DNA from: an uncultured Collinsella sp.
Lineage (GTDB): Bacteria > Actinomycetota > Coriobacteriia > Coriobacteriales > Coriobacteriaceae
Direction: 5' to 3'
DNA length: 64,000 nucleotides
Assembly: GCA_934654585.1 (NCBI GenBank)
Contig: CAKUGF010000005.1
Coordinates: 50,749-114,748 of the forward strand
Each line of letters begins with the position of its first letter. Position 1 is the first letter of the stretch. Of this stretch, positions 16,851 through 26,900 are shown one piece after another. The notes below the pieces were generated by a model. That model saw nothing but the letters and a program-made list of their open reading frames with translations. It searched no databases and was not told the origin of the DNA. The translations under genes were made by a program, and so were the position numbers.

Positions 16851-19559
16851 CTAAAAACCAAAGTCAGCAACAGGGGCAAACGAAACAGCGATGGTGTACG
16901 TCTCGCGCCAAACAATCTTGCCCGACTGGGCATCGCGGCAGACCAGATAGTACGGGTCCTTGGCCGAGAACCCACCCGCCGCATGCAGTGCAAACTTGGC
17001 ATGCACCACGCGATCCTGCGAGTTAGCAGAAGTCTTGTTGGCATGCGCCTTGACCGTATCGCTCACCTCGTTGCCGCTTGCGTCGGTAAACACCAGCTCG
17101 TACTCGCACGGCAAGACCTTGCCTTGGGCGGGTTCTTCTTGGATCAAGTTGACCGAGAAGAGCGAGCTGGCCACACGGCGTCCCTCGCTCAGCACGCGCA
17201 GCGTCGCCGCACGTGTGTCGACAAAGTCCTTGGAACCCGAGCGCGCACGCCAAAATCCGATAACGGGCACGCAGAGCTCCTGCAGGCTCATGCCGCCATG
17301 GACATAGTTGTTAGTGCCGCCGGGACGCCTGAAGTGCACGTTCTCGCGCGGGGCAAATCCCTCAAAGCCGGCGCCCAAACGTCCCATGTCAACATTAACA
17401 AACACCCCGCGTGCCTCGTCCGAAAGCTTGGCCACGGCCTCGTTGGGCACCACCAGATGACGCTTACCGTGCATGACGGGAGCGTCAAAGAAGGGAAGGT
17501 CTGGCTTGCCGAGCATCTGGCACTCGTTGAGCTCCCGACGCGTGTAGATAAAGCCGTGGTCCGCCGTTATAACAACACGCGCGCCCGGGGCGTCGGTGCA
17601 CACGCGGCGCGCCAACGCGGCAAGTTCCTCCACGGTGTCCGTGCAGGCATCGAAGACGTCATCCTGCGTAGCGGCCTTCTCGCCCGTTGCATCGATCTTG
17701 TTGTGGTAGAGATAAACGAGCTTGGAGTCTTTGAGCAACGCTTTACGCTCGGTTCCCGCCATGTTGAGGTATGCGCTCGAGCGCAAAGCGCGGGCCGTGG
17801 GCTCAACATGGGTAAGTGCGGCCTCGCGCTGCGGAGTCGTCGCAGTTGGCATGCCGTCAACCAGCACAAACGAACCATCCGCTGCAAGCTCAAGCGCTTG
17901 GTGCGGCAGTAGCGCGGGCATGCCCACCTCGGTAATGGAGGGAAAGACCGCCTGCATGCTAGAGACCTTGACGTTGCCGCCGCGCTCGCGCTCGAGCAGT
18001 GCCGCAATATCGCGGGCCACCTCATAGCGCAGCGCGTCGCTCACGATAACGACCGTCGTTTTGGCAGAGCCCACAAAAGTGGGCAGCACATGCCAGTAGA
18101 ACTCATCCTGCCGAGCAGGGCCATAGATGTAGCCGCAGTCGGCCCACTCCCCTTGCGCAGCGACCGCCCAGCAGGCATTGGCATCAGCCAAAAACCAGTT
18201 GCTGTAGAGATTCTCCGCCCAGTCCACCACAGCACGGGCAGGCTCCTCGAGCGCATCGCACCCGACGGAACGCGCCCGCAGATACGCGGTGCACATGTGG
18301 CGATAGGCAGCGTCCATGGCATACCAGTCGGACGTGTAGGCATCCCACACCTGCTGGGGTTGCGCCAGATGGAACCCGCCCGCGTGCGTCTGCCTAAAAG
18401 AGCACATATCGGCCACAGCGGCAAGCAGGTCAAAGTAGCTCTCGACACGGCGGTACCAGCTTAGGTCGCAACGACGCGCCGCAAAGGTGCGCGCGTCCTC
18501 AACACGGTCCGCGCCCTGGGCAAACGAGCAGAACAGCTGCGAGAGCACGGCCTCATTGATGCACGGGAACACGTCGAGCGAGGCCAGCACATCGATTGGC
18601 AGGGCCTCAAACCGTGCAAAGAGCCCACGGGCATCCTCGACCAAACGGCAAATCTCAAATAAATCCTCGCTCGATGCCTGGGCATCGGAGGCCTGATCCC
18701 ACGTACGCACCGCCTTAAGGCAATAGGGGCCGTAGGCGGGAGCCACATAGCTCTCGAGCCCCTTGAGCGCTCCCTCGGGAAGCGCGGTGGATGCCGCAGT
18801 GATGAGCACATGGGATGCCAGCGCAAGCAGCGAATCACGCTCATACAGCGGGCCCTCAAACCCATAGCAACGCACGATGAAGGCAGAGAGGGCATCGCGC
18901 ACGCAGTACTTGTCCGCCAACTCGGTCAGCGCCTCGGGACCCTCGTGCAGCAGCGTGGTCATACAGCCGCGCAGTACAAACGCGGGCTGTGCGTCGCCCG
19001 AGTCCTTGCCGCCAAAAATCACCGTAAGAATACCGAGCTCGATATCGGATGCGCCCGAGGCATGCGGAACGCACGCGGCAAACTTAGCACAGCGGGTCTT
19101 GGCATCAAAGAACGCCTTGTGCTCGCGCAGGCTCTCGCGCACGGCGTCGATATTCTCGATACCCAGCTGATCGGCCAAAAGCGAAAGATAGTCAGCCTGG
19201 AACCGATCGGCATACAGCTCGACATCGGCAAGCCAATCGCCCTCAAGCCTGCCGCGCGGGCAACGACGATACAGCAAGATATCGTTCGCAAGGTCATCGC
19301 GGTTGATGAGCTTCTTTACGGCAAACATGCGGCCCTCGCAGGCCTCAACAAACCGCACCGGGCGCTCAAAGTCACCGTGGGCGGGCATAACGCCGTCATC
19401 GGTCCCCGCGCCGTCGAAACCCTCGGCGGCCAACCGCTCAAACTCGGGAGCAAACTCGCCGTCCGCATCGTGCCAAACCACAACACGGCGCGACGCGCAT
19501 GAGGACAACGGCTGCAAAAACCGCAGCTTGAGCTGTTCTTCTACATCGATCTTGGGCAT
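16851..19559 (-). CDS. pglZ: BREX alkaline-phosphatase-fold protein PglZ (type A)
   Basis: 902 residues, close to the usual ~850-900. The alkaline phosphatase superfamily core is visible as 'TTVVIVSDALRYEVARDI' near residue 505 and 'VVITADHGFIYTRREL' near residue 665, which carry metal-binding aspartate and histidine residues. The N-terminal 'PLSSCASRRVVVWHDADGEF' is typical of BREX PglZ. It is an essential BREX core component and acts with PglX in methylation and exclusion. The start at 19,559 follows AAGGAT. It is 23 bp downstream of the separate PglX C-terminal gene. Confidence 0.95.
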   Translation of the reverse strand: MPKIDVEEQLKLRFLQPLSSCASRRVVVWHDADGEFAPEFERLAAEGFDGAGTDDGVMPAHGDFERPVRFVEACEGRMFAVKKLINRDDLANDILLYRRCPRGRLEGDWLADVELYADRFQADYLSLLADQLGIENIDAVRESLREHKAFFDAKTRCAKFAACVPHASGASDIELGILTVIFGGKDSGDAQPAFVLRGCMTTLLHEGPEALTELADKYCVRDALSAFIVRCYGFEGPLYERDSLLALASHVLITAASTALPEGALKGLESYVAPAYGPYCLKAVRTWDQASDAQASSEDLFEICRLVEDARGLFARFEALPIDVLASLDVFPCINEAVLSQLFCSFAQGADRVEDARTFAARRCDLSWYRRVESYFDLLAAVADMCSFRQTHAGGFHLAQPQQVWDAYTSDWYAMDAAYRHMCTAYLRARSVGCDALEEPARAVVDWAENLYSNWFLADANACWAVAAQGEWADCGYIYGPARQDEFYWHVLPTFVGSAKTTVVIVSDALRYEVARDIAALLERERGGNVKVSSMQAVFPSITEVGMPALLPHQALELAADGSFVLVDGMPTATTPQREAALTHVEPTARALRSSAYLNMAGTERKALLKDSKLVYLYHNKIDATGEKAATQDDVFDACTDTVEELAALARRVCTDAPGARVVITADHGFIYTRRELNECQMLGKPDLPFFDAPVMHGKRHLVVPNEAVAKLSDEARGVFVNVDMGRLGAGFEGFAPRENVHFRRPGGTNNYVHGGMSLQELCVPVIGFWRARSGSKDFVDTRAATLRVLSEGRRVASSLFSVNLIQEEPAQGKVLPCEYELVFTDASGNEVSDTVKAHANKTSANSQDRVVHAKFALHAAGGFSAKDPYYLVCRDAQSGKIVWRETYTIAVSFAPVADFGF

Positions 19560-19582
19560 GAATATCCTTACCGTATCTGCAG

Positions 19583-20551
19583 TTACTTAATCTTTGCTAG
19601 CACATCCTGAAACTTGGCGTAGTTGACCTTGACGCCGTCATCCAGGTCGATCTTAATCATCTGGTCTGCCAAGTGGTGCAGCTTCTCCTCGTAGCCAATG
19701 GTCTCTTTGAGCTGGTCGTTGAGCTTTTTGACGCGCTTGCCCAAGCGCACGCGCTCGCCGCGCTCGGCACCAGCAAGGGCATCGTTGGCATAGCCGATCT
19801 GGGCACGGTAGCGCTCCTGCTGCTCATGCACATAGTCGGTGCGGATGCGAGCCAATAGGTCAGGCTGGTAGCGATGCATGTAAACAAGACACTTGAAACC
19901 GTTCTTCTTACCGCTGTCGAACAGCCAGTAGATGGGGCGTTTCTTATAGGTCTGGCAGTGGTCCTTAAAAAAGTCCTTCAAAAAGTAGGTGCGGATCACC
20001 TCGCGCGAGGTACCCTTACCGCCGAGCGCCTCGGCAATAAAGGCCAGGTTCTGCTCGAGCGTCTCCTCGCCGTACACGGTGCGCACAAAGTCGATAAAGT
20101 AGCGCACGATGTCGTCGTCAAAGTACTCGTCATCGGTAATGGGCAGTACGTTGTCGGTATCAGGCATAAAGGTCACGTGATCGGGATCGGACATCTTGGC
20201 CAGATAGTCGTCGACCGTGGCGCCCTGACCGGCCAGGACCAGCCCGTCCACATCCAGCGAATAGCGGCCAAACATGCAGCCCACGGCATAGCTTATGAGC
20301 GAGGTGATCTCGTCGCGCTTGATGCGCACGTATTTGTTGCCCTTGTAGCTCTCGGGAATCTCATCAGCGGTGTCGAAGATGCGTGCCACCGAAACGTACT
20401 TGTCCTCGACCTCGATGGGCACTTCACCCTCCATGTTGTAGATTTTGGCAAAGATTCGGTTGAGCTCCTCTTCGTTAGCGCGAAGCTGCTCAAAGCGAGC
20501 ATTGACCTCGGCCTTGCGAGCCTCGTATTTATCTTGAAGTAAAGTGGCCAT
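19583..20551 (-). CDS. Separately encoded C-terminal domain of PglX
   Basis: 322 residues. In intact PglX proteins the stretch 'RFxQLKANEEELNRIFxxIY' and 'SYAVGCMFGRYSLD', 'ITDDEYF', 'FFKDHCxTYxKRPIYWLFDSG' and 'IDLDDGVKVNY' form the C-terminal third; all are here in order. The gene has its own ATG and a strong site, AAAGGAGG, eight bases upstream, so it is made as a separate chain. The methyltransferase part ends 871 bp upstream, with a HEPN-like gene in between. The two chains may reassemble into a working enzyme. Alternatively this is a leftover of a broken gene, but its clean start and frame argue against decay. Confidence 0.9.
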   Translation of the reverse strand: MATLLQDKYEARKAEVNARFEQLRANEEELNRIFAKIYNMEGEVPIEVEDKYVSVARIFDTADEIPESYKGNKYVRIKRDEITSLISYAVGCMFGRYSLDVDGLVLAGQGATVDDYLAKMSDPDHVTFMPDTDNVLPITDDEYFDDDIVRYFIDFVRTVYGEETLEQNLAFIAEALGGKGTSREVIRTYFLKDFFKDHCQTYKKRPIYWLFDSGKKNGFKCLVYMHRYQPDLLARIRTDYVHEQQERYRAQIGYANDALAGAERGERVRLGKRVKKLNDQLKETIGYEEKLHHLADQMIKIDLDDGVKVNYAKFQDVLAKIK

Positions 20552-20576
20552 GAGGCCCTCCTTTCATTGTTGATGA

Positions 20577-20777
20577 GTTGTCAAGAGGCTTAAACTAAGG
20601 GACCGAAATCTCCAAAAATACCCCGACCTTACCGATCGACTTCTGGAAAAGCTATTCACCGCATCGGGCATTTGCAAAAACGCACTAGTGACTCATGAAG
20701 TCGCAAGCCAAACCCTGCGAACCGCATCAAGCGTAAAGGAAAGACAACTTGATATCATTTCTCAGCTCACTAGTTAA
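20577..20777 (+). other. Orphan open frame without start, opposite strand in the pglX gap
   Basis: 66 codons open on the plus strand between TGA and TAA, with protein-like composition (includes LQKYPDLTDRLLEKLFTASG and KERQLDIISQLTS) but no start codon and no ribosome site. It fills the 260-bp space between the HEPN-like gene and the PglX C-terminal gene. It may be the 3' end of a gene lost when this segment was exchanged, or chance. Confidence 0.3.
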
Positions 20778-20812
20778 AGCTAACTAAATACCCGGACACG
20801 AGCTGAAACCCA

Positions 20813-21412
20813 TTAACGAATATCAGGCCCAGCCTTTATCAGCTTCATCCATTTACATAGAGTCGAATTCTTGATTAGAATTCTTGCAGTGAGTCTTTTG
20901 ATGTCACCTGCCGGGTCATCCTTTCGTTTTCCCGCAACATCCTCGATAGCGAACCATATATCGCCCTTTGACTTAAATGCACAGAATCTGCCGTGAGCAA
21001 ATCCATTTCGTAAGTGATAAAACAAACTGATCGTTTGATTGCTTTTGGCATCATAAAAGACAGCAGACTCGAAGGGCTTTGACTCGATGCCAGCGCAATC
21101 AAACAAATCAGCATTACGCAAAGCCTGTTCCATATCACCAACAGCCGCGGCAGACCAATATAAAGACTTATTTGAGCTTGCTGCCTTTAGCTTTTTATTC
21201 AAATATTGAGGCTTTCTCCAAGGAGCATCCCATCCGTATTCAGAGACCGAAACGCTTCTGTTGGACAATCCCGGAGCGGGAGTTTCGACAACAAAGAACC
21301 TTAGAAGCGGCGAAAGTATAGGGCCCAAAGACTTGCACGTCATACCGTTTTTGACCCATGCGGGATTCGCCTCAACAAAGACAACTTCATTTGCTGAAAT
21401 ATATTCAAACAT
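20813..21412 (-). CDS. HEPN-like protein embedded in pglX
   Basis: About 199 residues from the ATG at 21,412, with AGGTGGGG just upstream; a GTG nine bases earlier is possible. The C-terminal half reads LFYHLRNGFAHGRF, an Rx4H motif as in HEPN ribonucleases, followed by 'WFAIEDV' and 'LTARILIKNSTLCKWMK'. This resembles the pEK499_p136-type HEPN family (from memory). HEPN proteins are often RNases in toxin, Abi or anticodon-nuclease (PrrC, RloC) systems. It starts 10 bp after the truncated pglX stop. Its DNA is clearly AT-richer than the rest of the operon, as is the end of pglX. The N-terminal half is unassigned. Confidence 0.6.
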   Translation of the reverse strand: MFEYISANEVVFVEANPAWVKNGMTCKSLGPILSPLLRFFVVETPAPGLSNRSVSVSEYGWDAPWRKPQYLNKKLKAASSNKSLYWSAAAVGDMEQALRNADLFDCAGIESKPFESAVFYDAKSNQTISLFYHLRNGFAHGRFCAFKSKGDIWFAIEDVAGKRKDDPAGDIKRLTARILIKNSTLCKWMKLIKAGPDIR

Positions 21413-21421
21413 GAACCCCAC

Positions 21422-23887
21422 CTAAACCAAAGGGTTACGTTTGAAATCCCAAGAGGTTTCAAACGAGTCCCAATCATTTTTTGAAATGGACACATTGCTA
21501 TCGACCAGACTATTAATTGCCGGTTTATACTCAGCGGAAATAAGCATGGGAAGTGCTTTGATGTCTCTCGCCTGCATGTTAAGAGTAGGGTTAAGCATGC
21601 TGAGGACATCGGCGGCAATAGAGCAATTAAGGAAACCTAGGGTCCAGTTCTTGCTTGAGCCCAGGCCACAAATGCATGGGCCGGCCATGTCAAATCCGCC
21701 CGTCGGCGGCAACAGCCTGAAACTCGGCTTGCCTGATGTCAGCATTGTGTAACAAACGCCTTCACTGAACCAATATTTTGACGCCAGTAAATTGGAGGTC
21801 GGATTATTCTGGTAAAACTCAATTGCGTCCTTTTTGATCGAAACCAACCAATGAAGATTGCCAAACCATCGACGAAAGTCGCCGCCCTTTGAGTAAGTAG
21901 CCCATGAGCCTTTTCGCCCAACCGAACGCGCGCCGACCTCCCAAAACAAGCGCAAATATAAATTGTTGTCGCCTGTTTTATTTTGAGACCCTGTATAGTC
22001 CGAGTAATCGCCAATGGAGTGGCCCAAAGAGAAAGCAGAGAGTAACCCGTCACTGGCCCAGTAGGCTATGGGGGTGCCGGGGATTTGCTTGAAGGTGTCG
22101 GCGTCGCGGCGGTAGAACCAGCCGCAATCGGGGTTTTGGATGGCCTCGACCAGTTTGAGCCTCTTGGCCTCAGAGCCGTTGATATCAACAAGGCGCACAT
22201 AGGCGCCCTCGGCGTCCGAATGCTGGTTGTAGATCACGTCAGCTGTAACGTTGACGACCTCGCCGCCGATAGCATCAAACGCGCGAGGTCCCAGATGGGC
22301 CATGGAAACGATTGTCTTGTTGTCGATAACCTTGGCGCGCAACTTCTCAAAGCTGCCCAGGAACATCCAGCTCTGCATGGTAACCATTGCGGCGTAGCCC
22401 TTATCCTCGACAAGGTTAAAACCGCGCTCGATAAAGCACGTGCAGAGGTCGCTCTTTACGTCGGGGTAGTTCTTCTTGACCCATTTGCTCATGAAGGGGT
22501 TAAAGCTGCTGCTGCCCATATACGGAGGATTCGCCACGGTGCAGGCAAAACGACGGGACAGCTTCTCGCAGATGGCGGCGGCGCTTTCGAGCTTAGTTTT
22601 GGCCGTAGCGGCAAAAAGGTCGTCGGAACAGCTCGCGGCGGCAGCTTTGAGCTCGTCGATCTCGGCCTCTGAAGGATTAAGAAGCGAGCCGATCTCGCCC
22701 AAATGGCTCAGTTCCTCGGCGAGCTTCTTGTTACCCGGCAGTTCGTCCTCCCCCAGCGGGATGCTCGTGAGCACGGTAACGTCGGCGCGCACAGCGCGCT
22801 TGAAAAAGCGACGATCGTGTTCGCGGGCACACATGGCAAGCGCCAGCTCCGCGATCTGCGCCGCACGGGAATCGATTTCCATGCCCGCAAGGTTTTTAGT
22901 AAGAATAAGCTCGGGAATCTCACGCTCACGATAACCGCGCTCCTCGTACATATGGAAGAGCAGTTCAAACGCATAGACCAGGATATGGCCCGAGCCACAT
23001 GCGGGGTCACAGAGGGTTATCTCCTCGGGGCTCGAGATACGAATGAAGTCCTCGTGCTCTGCATCGGGCTCGATGTAATATTTCATACGCTCGCGTAGCG
23101 AACTCCCCGGGTTGTTGAGCATCCACAGTCGGCCGAGCGAGTTCTCGACCATATAGCGCACGATCCACTCGGGGGTGAAGAGCTGCGTGGCAGGTGCGAT
23201 GTCCGCCGCTGCTGCCTTGCGCTTGGACTTGAAGAACTCGTCTTTAACGTCAGCGTTGTAGTACTGATACATCCAGCCCAGAACGGTCACGCCCTCGCGC
23301 CAGCGCTCGTCAGTGATAGCGGCGTTGAGCCTGCCCACCACGCCATCGGCCATCATGAGGCCCTGGGGCAACAGCAGCTCCATGGCTCCGCCCACGCGTT
23401 CAAAGACGCCCGGCAGGCAATCGGCAAGCTCTTCACACTGAGCCACAAACAGGTAGCGCCACAGCGGTTCATCCAAGCCCGCCATCTTGAGTTCGGCTAC
23501 GCGATCGGTATCGGCCGTCGTTATCTCCACGTCCAGAGCATTCTCCACGGCCTCGCTACCATGGCTGCCGTCCGCACGGCTCAGCATACGCACGCGGCTG
23601 GGGAGCCATCCGCGTGCATCCATAAAGCGAATGGCCACGATGCGGTTGAACCAGGTGTAGGCCGCTCGGTCGCAGAGCGCCTCGTGACCCACCTCTGCCT
23701 GCATGCGCAGCAGTTCATCGCGTTGCTCAACCTCAGCCGGGCTTAGGGGCAGGCTGTTGACGGTCTCGGACCCAGCGGGCGCAGGTGCAGGTTCGGTGAT
23801 GCCGTAGCGCACCATCTGCGCCTCAACGCCTTTGATGAGCTCCGTGCGGGCCCAGGTGCAGAAGCTCTTAAGAGCAGAATCGTTCAT
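21422..23887 (-). CDS. pglX: PglX, BREX adenine methyltransferase: methyltransferase and target-recognition part
   Basis: 821 residues, against ~1,100-1,200 for intact type I PglX. It opens MNDSALKSFCTWARTELI, the family N-terminus. Motif I DPACGSG is at 294-300 and motif IV NPPY at 453-456, as in N6-adenine methyltransferases. From about residue 605 onward the sequence is the target-recognition region. It stops after 'DWDSFETSWDFKRNPLV', where intact homologues continue into the C-terminal domain, here encoded separately at 19,583-20,551. The last ~650 bp are AT-richer than the first 1,800. PglX methylates host DNA at BREX sites and is needed for exclusion. Confidence 0.93.
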   Translation of the reverse strand: MNDSALKSFCTWARTELIKGVEAQMVRYGITEPAPAPAGSETVNSLPLSPAEVEQRDELLRMQAEVGHEALCDRAAYTWFNRIVAIRFMDARGWLPSRVRMLSRADGSHGSEAVENALDVEITTADTDRVAELKMAGLDEPLWRYLFVAQCEELADCLPGVFERVGGAMELLLPQGLMMADGVVGRLNAAITDERWREGVTVLGWMYQYYNADVKDEFFKSKRKAAAADIAPATQLFTPEWIVRYMVENSLGRLWMLNNPGSSLRERMKYYIEPDAEHEDFIRISSPEEITLCDPACGSGHILVYAFELLFHMYEERGYREREIPELILTKNLAGMEIDSRAAQIAELALAMCAREHDRRFFKRAVRADVTVLTSIPLGEDELPGNKKLAEELSHLGEIGSLLNPSEAEIDELKAAAASCSDDLFAATAKTKLESAAAICEKLSRRFACTVANPPYMGSSSFNPFMSKWVKKNYPDVKSDLCTCFIERGFNLVEDKGYAAMVTMQSWMFLGSFEKLRAKVIDNKTIVSMAHLGPRAFDAIGGEVVNVTADVIYNQHSDAEGAYVRLVDINGSEAKRLKLVEAIQNPDCGWFYRRDADTFKQIPGTPIAYWASDGLLSAFSLGHSIGDYSDYTGSQNKTGDNNLYLRLFWEVGARSVGRKGSWATYSKGGDFRRWFGNLHWLVSIKKDAIEFYQNNPTSNLLASKYWFSEGVCYTMLTSGKPSFRLLPPTGGFDMAGPCICGLGSSKNWTLGFLNCSIAADVLSMLNPTLNMQARDIKALPMLISAEYKPAINSLVDSNVSISKNDWDSFETSWDFKRNPLV

Positions 23888-23953
23888 GGTTGATGAGCCT
23901 TTCTAAACGCCATAAGCCACCGGTGCGCGCTTTGGCACCGGTGGCTCCGCGGG

Positions 23954-26900
23954 TTAGTTGATACGGATCTCGTCGTTTGCAGCGAGTGCCTGCATAAGGC
24001 GGGAGCGCAGGTCGTCCACGTAGCGTTCCACGTCCCCTGCGGACAAGAGACGACTCGGCTTGGCCAGATCGGCGCGGCGCACAGTCTTGATTTTGCGCTG
24101 GGGCACGGGTGCAGGCGTGGGCGCTGACGACGCAACGGCCTTGTTGGAGATCTTCTTGACCACCTCGCCCGTACTCGTGACCTCGGTGGTGCGGCGCTCG
24201 TTGTCCATACGCATGCGGGCCGCATCCACAGCGTCGTACATCCCGTTGGTTGCTGCGCTGAGCCAGTTGGCCCAGTTAGTCGCGGCAACACTCAGCTCGT
24301 TGAGGCTTTGAGCACTGTGGGCACGGTTTTTGAACGACTCGTATTTGGCGCCGGCGTCTGCTATGGCATCCTTGGCTTGATTGACAAAGCCCTTTTGACT
24401 CTCAGCCTGTGCCTGCAGGTCTTGCAGATCGCTCTCGATTCGGCACAAAAACTCATTGCGGCGGATGCCCAGCAGCTTTTTCATGTCGTCCTCGACGGGA
24501 TCCATAAGCGGCTGCAGGTCTTTAATGCGGCCGTAGGGCTTGGGATCTTTGAGAACCTCACGCACCTTTGCCACATTCTCAACCGCGCTGGGAATGTCAT
24601 CGGAGGCATACTCGATACCCTCGGTGCGGCTCAAGAAATCCTTGGCGTGGTCAAACGCTGTTCGCTGGTTGGACTCGAAGAACTCAACCACCTTATCAAA
24701 GTCTTCCTTGGCATCGAGCAAACGCTCCTCATGCTTGGTGAACGTGGTCAAGAACGCCTCGGCCTCGTTCTGGTCCTTAAGGACGTCGGCCACCTCCGAG
24801 CGCATCTTCTCGCACTCGTCCTCACCGGGATACGGGTAGGCCGGCTTGATGCCCGTGTAGTAGTCGCGTGCCATGGCGAGGCACGCCTCGCGCAAGCCCT
24901 CAAGGCGCTCTTTGAGCTCGGCCACGAGCCTATCCTCGTTGGAGGGCACGGTCTTGAGATCAAACAGATCACGCATGAGCTCGCCCGTGGCGCGCAGCAA
25001 CCGGTCGCTCATGCGCACGCGCAAGCGCACCTGGGCCTTATCGGCATCCTTGCGCAGGAGCGCCACCATGCGGCTATCGTTAGCTTGAACCGTCTGGCCG
25101 CCAAACAGCACCTGCGCGCGCTGCTCCACCACAAGCTGCGCCACCACATTTGCGATGTCGACATCGCGCCAGCCAAAGGGCCTTTGCTGGTACTGGCGCT
25201 GGATATCGCCCATAGCGGTATCCAGATGGCGCTGGTGCTGCACTTTGAGGTAGTCCTCAACCTCCTTGAGCGCACGCGTGTTACCCGCGTTCATGCCAGC
25301 GAGCCCCGCTTGAACGTTGCCCGCCAGAGTGGAGCGGATATCGGAATCGCTCGTGACCGGCGCGCCGATATAGCCGGCCTTTTCAAAGACCACATCGCAC
25401 AGCTGCGCCAGCACCTGCTCAAAGACCTGGGCGGGTTTGGCAGCACGGATCTCAATCATGCGCCCGTTGACGGCGCATCGTGCATGGAGCACCGCCTCAG
25501 CCAAAAGGGCGTCAGCCTCTTTCTCGTTAAAGTCCTTCTCGCGCATTTTGGCCTCGACGATCTGGCGGGTACTCGGCGGTAGCTCCTGCAGGTTGCGCGT
25601 CTGGGCGTACATGCGAATCTTAGCGGCGTTGACGAGTGGGGCCCAATAATCCACCTCGTCGCTCAAGGCCACGATGGCCTTATCCACGGATTTCAATGCC
25701 AGCTCGGCATCGTCCGCACGGCCCAGATCGCTGGCCATGGTCACCACGGATAGTTCCATGCCGCCCATGTTGGATCCATGAATCGAGCCATCCACGTAGC
25801 GGTCAAAGGGGAAGTCGTTGGTCCCGCGGTTGAGTTTGCGCGCAGTGTAGATGCTTTCGAACAGGCGCTTCTTGATGTACTCAATCACCTTCGCGTTGTC
25901 GATCGGGGTGCGTGCGATCTCCTGCGCTATCTCCTGCTCCTCGTCGGTGAGGAAGCTATAGGTATCGCCCTGGCGTGCCACGTAGCTCTCGCGCTCCAAG
26001 CGGGCAAGAGATTCCTTGACGCGGTCCTTAAGGGCGCGCTTGTCCACGTCCAGGCTATCGATCATAAGGATGGAGATGTTCTCGACCGTGGCCTTGACGT
26101 AGCCGATGTAGCGGATCAAGTACAGGAGCTTAAGCACCCGGACATCGTAGCTCTCAAGCCCCTCTGCGTTTTCAGCCGCGCGCTCCGCACAGACGACGAC
26201 CTGAATGATGCCGTGCTCCAAATCCTTGGAGATGGTATCGAAGAAGCGCCAGAACGGCACGAGCGCACCGGCCCGGTCATGCTGGATGGCCTGAGCGCTC
26301 TCCTGGAACGCGCTCAGCATGGAGCGCTCGCCCGTTGACATGTGCTTGGCCTTGACACCGTGCTTGCGCACCTCGGTCATGACGTCGGGCAGGAGCTTAA
26401 ACTGGTAGCTCACAAACGGGTAGCTAGCCACAAAATCCTTGGAGTTGGCGTAGCCGGCAAGGTCGGAGCGCGAGCCACCCTCAAAGGTAAAGTTGTTTTT
26501 GAGTACGGCGGCATCTTGCTCGTAGACCTGTGCAAGCATATCGGCCGCCGGCGCGGTCTTCTCGAGCACACGGCGTTGGATGACCTCGTCCACGCTGGAG
26601 CTGGAGAGCGAAAGGCGGGTATTGAAGCGGCCTTGGATCTTTGAAAAGTCGTTGCCCACGGGCAGGCTCAGGTTGTCGATGGCCTCCTGGCTCGTGACCA
26701 TCACCCACACGCGGCCACCGCAGGCGGCACCCAGCTCCTCGACGATGGTCTGAAGACTCAGCATAAGGCTTGGGTCCTGGTCGTTTGTAATAAACTGACC
26801 CACCTCGTCGACCATAAAGAGCAAACGGAAGTTGCCGCCGTGAGCCGCTGCCTGAGCGTCCACGTAGTCCTTGACCTTTTTGGCAAAGACATCAGGGGCC

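Noticed and set aside
19583..23887. An invertible pglX locus with a recombinase, as in phase-variable BREX systems
   Set aside because: No recombinase gene and no second target-recognition domain on the opposite strand were found; only a 15-bp direct similarity is seen.
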